DNA of 64,000 nucleotides from Lithodes maja (GCA_037953745.1 JBAKBP010001419.1:62001-126000); one strand, 5' to 3'; positions 31,531-42,535 are shown, counted from the stretch's first letter. Notes: generated from the sequence alone by a model not told the origin. Numbers and translations are program-made.

Positions 31531-33349
31531 TGTGACGCACCCAGTGCGTGGCAACTTAGCCTGATTGTACTCCTTGGTACTCCACTGTGCCGCCGCGGTG
31601 CGGTGCCGCTGTGCCGCTGTGCCGTGCTGGCTGCTTATATTGAGTGTGACAACGTATAACTATGTTCTTTGTATCTCTGCAAAGGTCTCGTCATTTGCTA
31701 ACCAGTGGTGGGTTTTGTTTTAAGCCATGTCGAGACCTTCCATTTAATATGTAGTATCAATAGAGAAGTTGATAGATGAGACAATAGGAATTCAGAGAGA
31801 GAGAGTGAGTTAGACTTCAGAGCGAGAGGGTAGCAATGCGCCACGCTGCCGGGGGGGTGGTTGCCAGACGTATGGACCGGTTGGCAGCCCTGCGCTTATA
31901 GCTAGGTGCGACAGGGTTGGTAGTCCATTGCCGCCTGCCTATGCTGCCTGGGCTGCCCATGTTATCGTGCTGCACATTGCCTGGAGGCTCGCTGTGTGTT
32001 CCATGATCAGGTTGCCTAGAACCTTTGAGATTCTAACATCCCTTGCCCTCTCTCCCAATTTCTCACGGTTGCACTCTTTCTCTCTGACGACATTACTCTC
32101 ATTTCATTCTTCTCTCTATTTAAATGCATAACCTTCCCTTGAGGTCCTAAAGGAGTTTCAGCACTCACCTCTCGTATTACTCTTAGGACAAGCATATATT
32201 TACATGTATTAGATTTAAGGGGTTAATGTGAACAGCGATCTTCTTGATGAGGATAGTTGGTGAACGTTCTACATGTTCACGAGTTATATGCCCAGCTCAT
32301 CATCCAATTTGTGACTAGACTAGTGCCATGTGTAAGAGCCCGACTATGCCCAGGAGTTGTCTGTAGAGGGGCGAGGACTTAGCCTTGATTTGCCTACCGA
32401 GCCAGGAGCGAGTGCAGTACCAGAGACTACAGCTCGCTCGTAGTGCCGGTATAGTAGAGTAACGTAATTTATCTGTCCTTGTGTTCTCTGCAGTCTTTTC
32501 CTGGGTTCTCGCTTTCGGTGCTGGGACTCGTTGTTCCTGTGACTTGGCCTGCTAGCTAGAACACATGGGGATGATGAGTGGGTGATATCTTTATTTTACT
32601 ATGCATTGCAGCTCTCTTTAAGTTTATGTATATAACACTTTACAATACACATTACTCACACACAAGACAACACTATTAATACTTTCATGTATCAATTAAC
32701 TGCACTGTCGTTTTGCTGCTGTGTCCGGAGTTCCGTTGCGTAGGGCGCATACGGACTCAGAGGGGAGACAGAGTGAGAGAAGCGAAGTAGCCTATGCGGT
32801 AGTAGGCTACCGGCGCAGTAATGTTGCCTGCAACCTTTTAGTTATTCCAAGTATAGATTCATTATTATAATAAGTGACTACTATTTATGTTCCTTCCATG
32901 TGTATTATTAGGTATCTACTGGATCATGAACATCTTGTATGCTACATGCTAGTGCATGTTAGTAGGGGACAGTTATTCTAGTGCACGCGCTTTCAAGTAG
33001 GCGTGTACATTTGTCATTTAGCATTTCACTGTCATACCTTTAGCCTGCTTCTATTCTACATTATTAGAGGCTTAATATTAACGTAGTTTCTTGAGTATTG
33101 CATTTCTTTAGTAATAACGTAACCTATAAATGTCTGAGGGAGTTTAGCCTCATAGCCTACCCCTGTTGTACACTTTCGCCGAGTTAAGGTACCTCGTTAC
33201 CATAGACGATAACTCTGTAGGGCGTTGGTGCTTTTGTTGTCTGGAGCATATAGTATTTGGGACTGGGATCGAGCGTGTCGTTGTCACATAAGCCATTTCT
33301 GTCCTACGATCAAGAATCCCGAATATGTATTGCCGATCCAGCCGTAACA
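31531..33349 (+). repeat. LTR 2 of the Gmr1-like array (1819 bp), shared by both units
   Basis: It has the same termini as LTR 1. It serves as 3' LTR of unit 1 and 5' LTR of unit 2. Small differences such as GTTATCGTGCTGCAC (about 31960-31974), where LTRs 1 and 3 have GTTGTCGTACAGCAC, show that it is not the closest relative of either outer LTR at every site. Confidence 0.93.
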
Positions 33350-33352
33350 AAA

Positions 33353-33360
33353 TGGCGACC
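33353..33360 (+). promoter_or_regulatory. Primer-binding site, unit 2
   Basis: The same TGGCGACC as in unit 1, three bases downstream of the LTR 2 end. Confidence 0.6.
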
Positions 33361-33592
33361 TTGCACAAGATTCAGTAGTATCCTATCACATGTTTTTTGG
33401 AGAACTATTCTATGCTACCTAGTAGAGCTGGCTAGAATTTTCTTGCATATTGGAGGAATTTTTATTGTGTCATTATTGTATTGGTGGACTTGCAGATTGT
33501 TTCGTTGGGGGTGTCTAGAGTAGAGTCATTCAAGCATCTTTAACATTTTGTGAGTCGAGACTGCAATTAGTAATAAGCACTTCTTTTTTTTT

Positions 33593-33946
33593 ATGAACAG
33601 CAATTGTATAACCAGCACTATGTCTAATGACTCATCATTTACGGGGGAGGATAACACGGTACAGCCTAGTAACCAGCAAGTACAACAGATGTTTAGGGAG
33701 GGGAGTGTTATAAGTGGAGAGAGGGATGCCCGGGCATTTTTGCAGACACCTTTGACCGAACAGCGCCTGCAGGCTATTGATTGTTACGGTCTTCGCTGTT
33801 TAGCCACGGTTTTGGGGCGGGACTGTCCTGACAGTTGGCCCAAGAAGAATTTGGTGGCATGTTTGTTGGGTGATGGCGATGGGGCGGTGGGTGGAGTGGG
33901 GTCTTGGGGGGGTTCCCTCCAAGCCTCCATTCCACTCTACCCCTGA
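33593..33946 (+). pseudogene. Gmr1-like gag N-terminus, unit 2, frameshifted
   Basis: 117 codons identical to unit 1 up to GAVGGVGSWG, after which the frame is lost. Unit 2 has seven G where unit 1 has six, near 33906-33912. The rest of gag continues in the frame that opens at 33870. A homopolymer miscall is possible. Confidence 0.82.
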
Positions 33947-36900
33947 GCTGGGCCCTCAGCCAGCGAGTCTTAGCACGATGCAGCAGGAGGGTTCTCAAGG
34001 GCAAGCTGGCTTACCCGTAAACACGTCTCGGTGTGGATCCCCCATTTTGTGCTCTCCCCCCCCAGGCCTGTCTCCTGAGATGTTATTTCAGCTAGAACTA
34101 GCTAAGTTTAAGCTGCAGGAGACTCAGATACAACAGGCTAGTATAGAACGGATTAAGCTGCAGGAGACTCAGATACAACAGGCTAGTATAGAACGCATAG
34201 AGGTTGCTAGAATCCAAGCCAATCAGGATGCAACCAGGTACCAGGCTGAAATGGATGTCGAGAAGTCTAGAGTAGAGACCACGGGGCGTCATCTCGGTGG
34301 TGGGCACCGGGTTACAGACTCACTTTCGCATTTAATTAAGTTAGTACCCGCATTTGATGAGACAGCAGTGACTGAGTTTTTTGCTCGTTTCGAAAAGAAG
34401 TGTCGTGAGTATGACTGGCCGGAGGTTAAATGGGCAGCATTAGTTTCATCACGTCTAGTGGGTAAGGGGTTGAAAGCCTACGATGCACTGTCACTGGACG
34501 AGAGTGTAGTGTATGGACTGGTGAAGGAGGCTGTGCTCCGGGCCTACGAACTGCAACCCGAAACTTATAGATTGAAGTTCCGTGGCGTGAATAAGAAGAG
34601 CGACGTCAGTTTTATGGAGCACGCACGGGACTTAACAGATGCAGGTAATAACTGGTTTCGGTCCGAGCACGCAGAGTCGGCTGAGGAAATTAAGCAACTT
34701 TTCTATCTGGAACAGTTTTACAAATGTACTGGAACCGATCTAACGCTGAACATTAAGGAAAAATGTCCCAAGACAGTAGAGGAGGCTGCCAAGATGGCAG
34801 ACCTCAGATTATCATTGATTCGTGGTTGCGGTGCCGCTCAGAGGGCTGAGTCAGGGCAGAAGGGGCGCTATACCCCACCCACCAGAGTTTTCGATAATAA
34901 CAAATCCTATGACACACATAACCACACTAAATGCATTGCACCTAATAACACCTACAAACACAAGCCTCTCCCGTTTACTAAAGGTCAGGCCCCTTCTTCG
35001 CCCGCACAAGGGAAGAAGCCCATTGGGGATGTGAAATGTTACAAATGTCAGAAGCTAGGCCATTATTCACGTGAGTGCCCTAGTAACACTCCCGCTAAGC
35101 CGGTGTCATTGGTTCACAGTATCGGTGTGTCTCTGAAGGCTGCAGCAACTGCCCGGGGTAGGTTGTCAGCAGCTGAGGCACACGCGGTAAAGAAGCGTAC
35201 GGAAGGCTCGACACCTGTCCGGGACACTTTCTGTAGCCATCGGGGGCACGGGTTTGTGAGCTGGGGGAGTGAACTACGGAGGGTTGACTTGCTGAGGGAT
35301 ACGGGGGCTTCGCAAACTTTGTTGAGGAACTTCACAGGGAAACCGATAAATGCGGCCAGAGTTGTTGTGGTGCAGGGTATAAATGCTACGAGGTCATACC
35401 CACTTGTGAGGTTGGAGTTGAGAGTGGGAGAGGTGTGCAGGGAGCTGGATGTAGGGATCGTTGAGTGTTTGCCAGTTGAGGGCGTCGACCTTCTTCTCGG
35501 CAACGACTTTGCGGTGCCCACTTCCGGGACTCCACCCTTAGTCGTTGCCGAGAGGGCGGCCGACGTGGATGGTGAGAATCGGGAATGGGTTGGGAGGTGC
35601 CAACAGGATGAGATGGCCTGTGTGGTAACCCGATCTCGCTCTGCGGCTCCTGCACAGCCTAGCACTCAACCTCGGGGACAGTGGAGGAAGGATCAGGAGA
35701 AGGTTGCTAAGGGCAGGAAAAGGGACATTGATTCTGCTGCACTTCTCGGTGATTCGGTACTTGGACCTATAATAAACACGGGAGTTGACTCTGGCCCAGA
35801 TATGGTGTGTAACAAGGCAGAGTTGGGTAAGACTTCGCGTGAGGCAAGAGCTGTAGCGAGAGCCACTAAGGCAGTAGAGCCTACTAGCCGGGGTAATGTC
35901 TTATTACAAAACCATCTTGATGTATTGACGCCCAGGGACATTAGTGAGCAGCAGCTGCAAGACGCTAGCCTAGCTCGTTATAGCAATGGTGCCATAGAGT
36001 TGGAGGAAGATGGGGATGCGAAGCCGGGAGATTTCTTTAGGCTCAACAGGATATTGTACCGCAGATTTCTAGACCCCAAATCGAAGTGGGAGGGCGGTGC
36101 GAGGGTAGTAGACCAGGTGGTTGTTCCAAATAAGTATAGAGAGTCCTTATTGTGTCTGGCGCATGATGTGCCGGTGGCGGGTCATTTGGGGGTAACAAAA
36201 ACATTGGCGGCATTGGGCAGGTTTTTCTGGTGGCCTGGGGTCAAGGCTGATGTCTGTGCATGGGTGGCTGGGTGTGCGACCTGCCAGACAACGGGGAAGC
36301 CTAACCAGACAATCCCGAAGGCACCTTTGTTTCCCATACCTGTCACCGGGCCTCCGTTCAGCAAAGTTGTAGTAGATTTGGTTGGCCCTTTCCCGCCTAC
36401 TAGTAGTGGCAATAAATTCCTGTTGACAATCATGGATGTGGCTACGAGATACCCGGACGCATACCCCATGAGAAACGGCTCGGCAAAGGCAGTTGTTAAA
36501 AACTTATTATTGTTCTGTTCCCGTTATGGATTTCCACGTGAGGTGCAGTCAGACCAGGGGAGCAATTTTACATCCAAATTGTTCAAGCAAACCCTTCAGT
36601 TGCATGGTATATGTTCTGTAGTGTCGTCAGCCTACCATCCCGAGAGTCAGGGAGTCTTGGAGCGGTGGCACTCGACCCTGAAAAGTATGCTATGCTGTTA
36701 CTGTGCAGAACATGACACTGATTGGGATTTGGGTCTGCCGTATGTTCTGTTCGCTGCACGTGAAGTCCCAGGAGAGAGCCTGGGGTTCAGTCCAAATCAA
36801 CTAGTCTTTGGCCATAATGTGAGAGGACCTTTAAGTATGGTGAAAGAGATCTGGGAGGGCGAAGAGAAGCCGGGGTCTGTACTTAAATATATCCTTGAGA

Positions 36901-38738
36901 GCCGGGAGAGACTTATAGGTTGCATGGCAGCGGCAGGTAATAACTTGGTTAATGCACAGGCGGTCATGAAGCACCAGTATGACGCCAAGGTGAAGCTTCG
37001 GGAGTTTTCGGTGGGTCAGGAGGTAATGTTGCTTTTACCTTTGCCTGGACACCCCCTTTCTGCCAAGTTTATTGGGCCGTATGTGGTGGCTAAGAAACTG
37101 TCCGACCTTGATTATCTCGTTGCAACACCTGACCGTAGAAAAAAACATCAGTTATGTCATGTTAACCTCATGAAAGAGTATGTGAGACGCCCCTCAGAGC
37201 CTCTCACTGTCCCTGTGCTGGCCTGCAGCGGCCAGGGTGGAGAAGGAGGTGGGGACAGTCATGCTGCTGAGGAGGATAGCTGGGACTGTGTCATTTCCGC
37301 GGAACAGTGGGCGGGGAATACTGAACAAGAGGCTAGGCAAGCTGTAAGTCACCTGCCTGAGCACCAGGGTGCTGCTGTCCTAGGCCTGTTCAGGTCATAC
37401 CCCTCTGTTTTCGCCGAACACCCAGGTCTCACTACTCAGGTAACGCACGACGTGGACGTCGGTGATAATGTGCCCTTCAAGTCAGTGCCCTACCGTGTGC
37501 CCCCGGTAAAGTTGCCAGCTTTACGGGAGGAGTTAAAGTACATGGTTGAGAGAGGGATGATCACTGAAGGTTATGTGAAGTGGACATCACCCGTCACGTT
37601 GCAGCCAAAACCTGACGGCAAGGTGCGGTTCTGCATAGATTTTCGTAGGCTAAATGGCTTGACCACTACCAACCCTTACCCTTTGCCTCGAGTTGACGAC
37701 AGCGTGGACAAGATAGGGAATGCAAAGTACCTTACTAAAATTGATCTTGTAAAAGGCTACTGGCAAGTACCCCTGTCGGACCGAGCTAAGCAAGTTTGTG
37801 GTTTTGTGGTAGATGGCAAGACCTACCAATGTAACGTAATGCCTTATGGGCTTAAGAACGCACCTGCCACGTTTCAGAACCTGATGAACGATATTTGTGA
37901 CGAAATCCCTAACTGCACGGTCTACCTTGATGACGTGATAGTGTATGATGACAATTTTGAAAATCACCTAAGGCACTTTGAGACCCTGTTTGGGAAGTTG
38001 CACGATGCTGGGCTGGTGGTGAACCTGAGGAAGTGCGAGTTTGTAAAGGCTACTGTGCAGTATCTTGGCTTCGTGGTCGGGTTAGGCCGGGTGTGCCCCC
38101 CCCTGAGCAAGATACAGGCTATCAATATGTTTCCCAGGCCCACCACTAAGCGCCAGGTCATGCGGTTCCTAGGTATGATAGGCTATTATAGGCGCTTCAT
38201 CCGGGGATACTCTACTGTCTTAGCACCGTTAACTGATCTACTGTCGAAGTCAGTGAAGTTCTGTTGGGCTGCGGAGTGTCAGAGGGCTTTCGACCTAGTC
38301 AAGCACCTGCTGTGTACACATCCGATTTTGAGAGCCCCAGACTTCTCCAGGAGTTTTCAGCTGGCGACTGATGCCAGCGGTGTGGGTGCCGGGGCAGTGT
38401 TACTGCAGACTGATTCCGAGGGCTTGGAACACCCAGTGAGCTTCTTTTCTCGCAAGTCTAATTCGGCACAAAGGAATTACTCGACTATAGAGAAGGAGCT
38501 TCTTGCTATCGTTTTGTCGCTCAAACATTTTGAAGTTTATGTTCCAGCCTACGGCCCGGTAGTGACGATTTATACGGACCATCATCCCTTGAAATTCCTA
38601 AATCAGTTTCACAATCGGAATATGCGGTTGACCAGGTGGTCCCTAATGCTCCAAGAGTATAATCTCAACATTCAGCATATTGCCGGGAGTGAGAACGTGA
38701 TAGCAGATTGTCTATCAAGGGTTGATGATCCAGGATAG
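33870..38738 (+). CDS. Gmr1-like gag-pol polyprotein, unit 2 (gag N-terminus out of frame)
   Basis: 1622 codons, one frame from mid-gag to the end of RNase H; the first about 14 codons are out-of-frame sequence upstream of the G-run. Visible landmarks in order are: a 15-residue duplication of the coiled-coil segment (KLQETQIQQASIERI twice) that unit 1 lacks; a SCAN-like capsid segment with LEQF at 280-283; the CCHC knuckle from Cys 390; protease DTGAS 477-481; the integrase zinc finger from His 765 to Cys 802/805; the integrase core Asp 836, Asp 895 and Glu 931 (35 residues between the last two); GPY at 1069-1071; RT from about 1200 with Asp 1257 (RFCIDF) and YLDD 1352-1355; and RNase H from Asp 1501 (ATDASG). 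Gag and pol share one frame. All catalytic residues are present, so this unit is damaged only at the G-run. The PR-IN-RT-RH order is the hallmark of the Gmr1 group. Confidence 0.93.
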   Translation: MMAMGRWVEWGLGGVPSKPPFHSTPELGPQPASLSTMQQEGSQGQAGLPVNTSRCGSPILCSPPPGLSPEMLFQLELAKFKLQETQIQQASIERIKLQETQIQQASIERIEVARIQANQDATRYQAEMDVEKSRVETTGRHLGGGHRVTDSLSHLIKLVPAFDETAVTEFFARFEKKCREYDWPEVKWAALVSSRLVGKGLKAYDALSLDESVVYGLVKEAVLRAYELQPETYRLKFRGVNKKSDVSFMEHARDLTDAGNNWFRSEHAESAEEIKQLFYLEQFYKCTGTDLTLNIKEKCPKTVEEAAKMADLRLSLIRGCGAAQRAESGQKGRYTPPTRVFDNNKSYDTHNHTKCIAPNNTYKHKPLPFTKGQAPSSPAQGKKPIGDVKCYKCQKLGHYSRECPSNTPAKPVSLVHSIGVSLKAAATARGRLSAAEAHAVKKRTEGSTPVRDTFCSHRGHGFVSWGSELRRVDLLRDTGASQTLLRNFTGKPINAARVVVVQGINATRSYPLVRLELRVGEVCRELDVGIVECLPVEGVDLLLGNDFAVPTSGTPPLVVAERAADVDGENREWVGRCQQDEMACVVTRSRSAAPAQPSTQPRGQWRKDQEKVAKGRKRDIDSAALLGDSVLGPIINTGVDSGPDMVCNKAELGKTSREARAVARATKAVEPTSRGNVLLQNHLDVLTPRDISEQQLQDASLARYSNGAIELEEDGDAKPGDFFRLNRILYRRFLDPKSKWEGGARVVDQVVVPNKYRESLLCLAHDVPVAGHLGVTKTLAALGRFFWWPGVKADVCAWVAGCATCQTTGKPNQTIPKAPLFPIPVTGPPFSKVVVDLVGPFPPTSSGNKFLLTIMDVATRYPDAYPMRNGSAKAVVKNLLLFCSRYGFPREVQSDQGSNFTSKLFKQTLQLHGICSVVSSAYHPESQGVLERWHSTLKSMLCCYCAEHDTDWDLGLPYVLFAAREVPGESLGFSPNQLVFGHNVRGPLSMVKEIWEGEEKPGSVLKYILESRERLIGCMAAAGNNLVNAQAVMKHQYDAKVKLREFSVGQEVMLLLPLPGHPLSAKFIGPYVVAKKLSDLDYLVATPDRRKKHQLCHVNLMKEYVRRPSEPLTVPVLACSGQGGEGGGDSHAAEEDSWDCVISAEQWAGNTEQEARQAVSHLPEHQGAAVLGLFRSYPSVFAEHPGLTTQVTHDVDVGDNVPFKSVPYRVPPVKLPALREELKYMVERGMITEGYVKWTSPVTLQPKPDGKVRFCIDFRRLNGLTTTNPYPLPRVDDSVDKIGNAKYLTKIDLVKGYWQVPLSDRAKQVCGFVVDGKTYQCNVMPYGLKNAPATFQNLMNDICDEIPNCTVYLDDVIVYDDNFENHLRHFETLFGKLHDAGLVVNLRKCEFVKATVQYLGFVVGLGRVCPPLSKIQAINMFPRPTTKRQVMRFLGMIGYYRRFIRGYSTVLAPLTDLLSKSVKFCWAAECQRAFDLVKHLLCTHPILRAPDFSRSFQLATDASGVGAGAVLLQTDSEGLEHPVSFFSRKSNSAQRNYSTIEKELLAIVLSLKHFEVYVPAYGPVVTIYTDHHPLKFLNQFHNRNMRLTRWSLMLQEYNLNIQHIAGSENVIADCLSRVDDPG

Positions 38739-39019
38739 ACGTGCACGGTGTGTGGGTTGAGCAGGAGTAAAATTAGGCTATCATAACGCCGTCCAAAAAG
38801 ATTATAAAACAATAAAATAAACGAGAATTTTTTTTTTTAGTTTTGTAAGTCTTTATTGTTGTAGCATGATGCATGCGATATTGTGTTTTATGTATAATTC
38901 ACACTTCAGTTGTTGTGCACCTTTTGCAATTAGTGGCAGCTAAGGGTAGCAGGTCGGTTGGTTGCCTGTCAGATTTTGATAATGCTTCTAAGGTCGATTA
39001 TCTAAAATCTTGGGGGGGC
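38739..39019 (+). promoter_or_regulatory. 3' untranslated region and polypurine tract, unit 2
   Basis: Equivalent to 31250-31530; it ends with the G-rich tract directly before LTR 3. Confidence 0.7.
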
Positions 39020-40838
39020 TGTGACGCACCCAGTGCGTGGCAACTTAACCTGATTGTACTCCTTGGTACTCCACTGTACCGCCACGGTGCGGTACCGCTT
39101 TACCGCTGTACCGTGCTGGCTGCTTATATTGAGTGTGACAACGTATAACTATGTTCTTTGTATCTCTGCAAAGGTCTCGTCATGTGCTAACCAGTGGTGG
39201 GTTTTGTTTTAAGCCATGTCGAGACCTTCCATTTAATATGTAGTATCAATAGAGAAGTTGATAGATAAGACAATAGGAATTCAGAGAGAGAGAGTGAGTT
39301 AGACTTCAGAGCGAGAGGGTAGCAATGCGCCACGCTGCCGGGGGGGTGGTTGCCAGACGTATGGACCGGTTGGCAGCCCTGCGCTTATAGCTAGGTGCGA
39401 CAGGGTTGGTAGTACATTGCCGCCTGCCTATGCTGCCTGGGCTGCCCATGTTGTCGTACAGCACATTGCCTGGAGGCTCGCTGTGTGTTCCATGATCAGG
39501 TTGCCTAGAACCTTTGAGATTCTAACATCCCTTGCCCTCTCTCCCAATTTCTCACGGTTGCACTCTTTCTCTCTGACGACATTACTCTCATTTCATTCTT
39601 CTCTCTATTTAAATTCATAACCTTCCCTTGAGGTCCTAAAGGAGTTTCAGCACTCACCTCTCGTATTACTCTTAGGACAAGCATATATTTACATGTATTA
39701 GATTTAAGGGGTTAATGTGAACAGCGATCTTCTTGATGAGGATAGTTGGTGAACGTTCTACATGTTCACGAGTTATATGCCCAGCTCATCATCCAATTTG
39801 TGACTAGACTAGTGCCATGTGTAAGAGCCCGACCATGCCCAGGAGTTGTCTGTAGAGGGGCGAGGACTTAGCCTTGATTTGCCTACCGAGCCAGGAGCGA
39901 GTGCAGTACCAGAGACTACAGCTCGCTCGTAGTGCCGGTATAGTAGAGTAACGTAATTTATCTGTCCTTGTGTTCTCTGCAGTCTTTTCCTGGGTTCTCG
40001 CTTTCGGTGCTGGGACTCGTTGTTCCTGTGACTTGGCCTGCTAGCTAGAACACATGGGGATGATGAGTGGGTGATATCTTTATTTTACTATGCATTGCAG
40101 CTCTATTTAAGTTTATGTATATAACACTTTACAATACACATTACTCACACACAAGACAACACTATTAATACTTTCATGTATCAATTAACTGCACTGTCGT
40201 TTTGCTGCTGTGTCCGGAGTTCCGTTGCGTAGGGCGCATACGGACTCAGAGGGGAGACAGAGTGAGAGAAGCGAAGTAGCCTATGCGGTAGTAGGCTACC
40301 GGCGCAGTACTGTCGCCTGCAACCTTTTAGTTATTCCAAGTATAGATTCATTATTATAATAAGTGACTACTATTTATGTTCCTTCCATGTGTATTATTAG
40401 GTATCTACTGGATCATGAACATCTTGTATGCTACATGCTAGTGCATGTTAGTAGGGGACAGTTATTCTAGTGCACGCGCTTTCAAGTAGGCGTGTACATT
40501 TGTCATTTAGCATTTCACTGTCATACCTTTAGCCTGCTTCTATTCTACATTATTAGAGGCTTAATATTAACGTAGTTTCTTGAGTATTGCATTTCTTTAG
40601 TCATAACGTAACCTATAAATGTCTGAGGGAGTTTAGCCTCATAGCCTACCCCTGTTGTACACTTTCGCCGAGTTAAGGTACCTCGTTACCATAGACGATA
40701 ACTCTGTAGGGCGTTGGTGCTTTTGTTGTCTGGAGCATATAGTATTTGGGACTGGAATCGAGCGTGTCGTTGTCACATAAGCCATTTCTGTCCTACGATC
40801 AAGAATCCCGAATATGTATTGCCGATCCAGCCGTAACA
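39020..40838 (+). repeat. LTR 3 of the Gmr1-like array (1819 bp)
   Basis: It is the same length as LTR 2 and ends CCGTAACA at 40838, where similarity to the other LTR-internal junctions stops abruptly (CTACTCTG follows instead of the PBS). Confidence 0.93.
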
Positions 40839-41424
40839 CTACTCTGTAAATTATCAAAGGGCATAACAAGGGTATGGATTAATTTATTACTACCCCACTG
40901 TTAATACATGTAAATAATGAAATATATATATAAATGTAAATAATAAATGTAAGCAACATACAAAGCCTGTGTTGGATTTTATATTGAAACCTATCTGCAA
41001 ATATATCATGGATTTGTTTTTCACGTGGCTGAAAATATATTCCCTTACGAGAAACTGGCCTTCAGTTTTTTGTTTTTTTTTTTTTAAAGTGGAATATTGC
41101 ACAAATTTATCTCGAAGGGGGGTCTTTGGGGTATAAGCTTCATGGAGGCCTAGGGAGGAAATACACACACACAAATATAAAATTGATGATAAATTAATAA
41201 ATAAATAGGTAAATACAAAATATTCCATTAAAATTGGATAATCTCGTAACTCGCCTTCAAGCTATTTATATACAGTATTATATCAGTGAGAGTTTCGAAT
41301 CCTATCACAAATCATAACCCTTCTCCCACAATGTAAAATAATAATGGGCTCAAAAAGGGCAATTAAAGCGTCCACAACAATCTGCCCATTTAAAGGTATG
41401 TTGGTGGTAGTAAACCCATCGTAT
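40839..41424. other. Right flank of the LTR array, non-coding
   Basis: AT-rich. It contains a T-run (41067-41085), a small piece of the repeat with CTCGAAGGGGGGTCTTTGGG (about 41111), and the start of a hairpin-repeat unit (TTTAAAGGTATGTTGGTGG at about 41391). No gene. Confidence 0.45.
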
Positions 41425-42134
41425 ACAAAGGAAATCAAGCAACAACAGGTCTCTAAGTTGCTGTTGTTTTTAGCGCTCAACAGTTTCTCAGAGAGGATAT
41501 GATAAAGTGTTAATTCAATTAGGTTAATATAATAGCAATACAGTACTAAGGAAATCATTTAATCATTTACAAATGCAATCATCCATGGGTTTCGGGCTAG
41601 GTGCTTATCTAGGCGATCTATAAAAGATTCAATGGTGTTGCAGTCTATAACATCTCGGGGAAGCCCATTCCACAGATTGACAACTCGATTAAAGAAGAAG
41701 TTCTTAGATTCATGCTAGTTAATTGATTTACCAATCATTTTGTAACCATTTCCCCTTGTAATTATAATTTGACTGGTCGATTGTAAATTACTTACTGCAG
41801 TTCAAATTGTCGATGCCTATGATGATCTTGAAAACTTGAATTAAGTCACCTCTTAATCTCCGCTGTGTTAAGGGAAAACGATTCAATTCCTCAAAAACGC
41901 TCCTCATATGGTTTGCTCCTCAAACACGGTATAATTTTGGTAACTCTATTTTGAACTCGCTCCAGTTTGTCTATATCCTTTTGGTAGTACGAGCTCCAGG
42001 ACTGAACGCAATATTCCATAAGTAGACGGACTAACGAATTGTAAAGAGTGAGGATTACATCTTTGGATTAATGCTCAAAAGATCTGCCTATAAAACCTAT
42101 AATTTTGTTTGCTTTCTTAACTACTTCTGTACAT
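41425..42134 (-). pseudogene. Decayed 3' end of a CR1-type LINE
   Basis: Minus-strand sequence parallel to the last about 600 bases of the CR1 at 20114-23480. It runs from the 3' terminal ACAAAGGAAATCAAGCAACA (about 41429) through the region that encodes the end of ORF2 (about 41565-42134). Many indels and substitutions; no open frame. It is older than the 20-23 kb copy. Confidence 0.82.
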
Positions 42135-42490
42135 ACAGTACAAGGATAGCGAGGTATATCGACATCAATTTACAAAAGTCCAAAATAATCTACCTGTTTA
42201 AACGGGTAGATTATTGTGAACTTGGGTGTATTGATGTCAATATACCTTTCTATCCTTGTATACGATGTGTTTATTACCACCAATATACCTTTAAACGGGT
42301 AGATTATTTTGGACTTGGGTATATTGATGTCGATATACCGTTCTACCCTTGTATAAGATAGGTTTATTACCATCAAGATACCTTTAAAGGTATATTGGTG
42401 GTAATAAACCCATCTTATACAAGGGTAGAAAGGTATATTGACATCACTATAGTCGATGATTGTGTATACCTTTTTCATACCCTTTTGATA
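42135..42490. repeat. Nested hairpin repeat cluster
   Basis: Several inverted repeats overlap. AATCTACC ... GTTTAAAC ... GGTAGATT lies near 42188-42215. ACCTTTAAAGGTATATTGGT (about 42381) mirrors ACCAATATACCTTTAAACGG (about 42278). GTATAAGATAGGTTTATTACC (about 42351) mirrors GGTAATAAACCCATCTTATAC (about 42400). Related arms occur at 41391-41420. It is probably a foldback MITE that inserted into itself. Confidence 0.65.
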
Positions 42491-42535
42491 TACTTTCATA
42501 TTTTAACAGCTGTGACTGGATATTACTTTATTATT

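Larger units (their letters stand above)
24126..40838 (+). mobile_element. Tandem array of a Gmr1-like Ty3/gypsy element (LTR-unit-LTR-unit-LTR)
   Basis: Three near-identical LTRs (24126-25928, 31531-33349, 39020-40838) bracket two internal regions of 5.60 and 5.67 kb that share the middle LTR. Both internal regions code gag, zinc knuckle, protease, integrase, RT and RNase H in that order. Sequence identity between units is very high, so the array is young. The outer flanks do not form a target duplication (TGTAT on the left, CTACT on the right). The RTE sequence on the left does not continue on the right, which points to LTR-LTR recombination and rearrangement and not a single insertion. No env-like frame follows pol. 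Confidence 0.93.
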
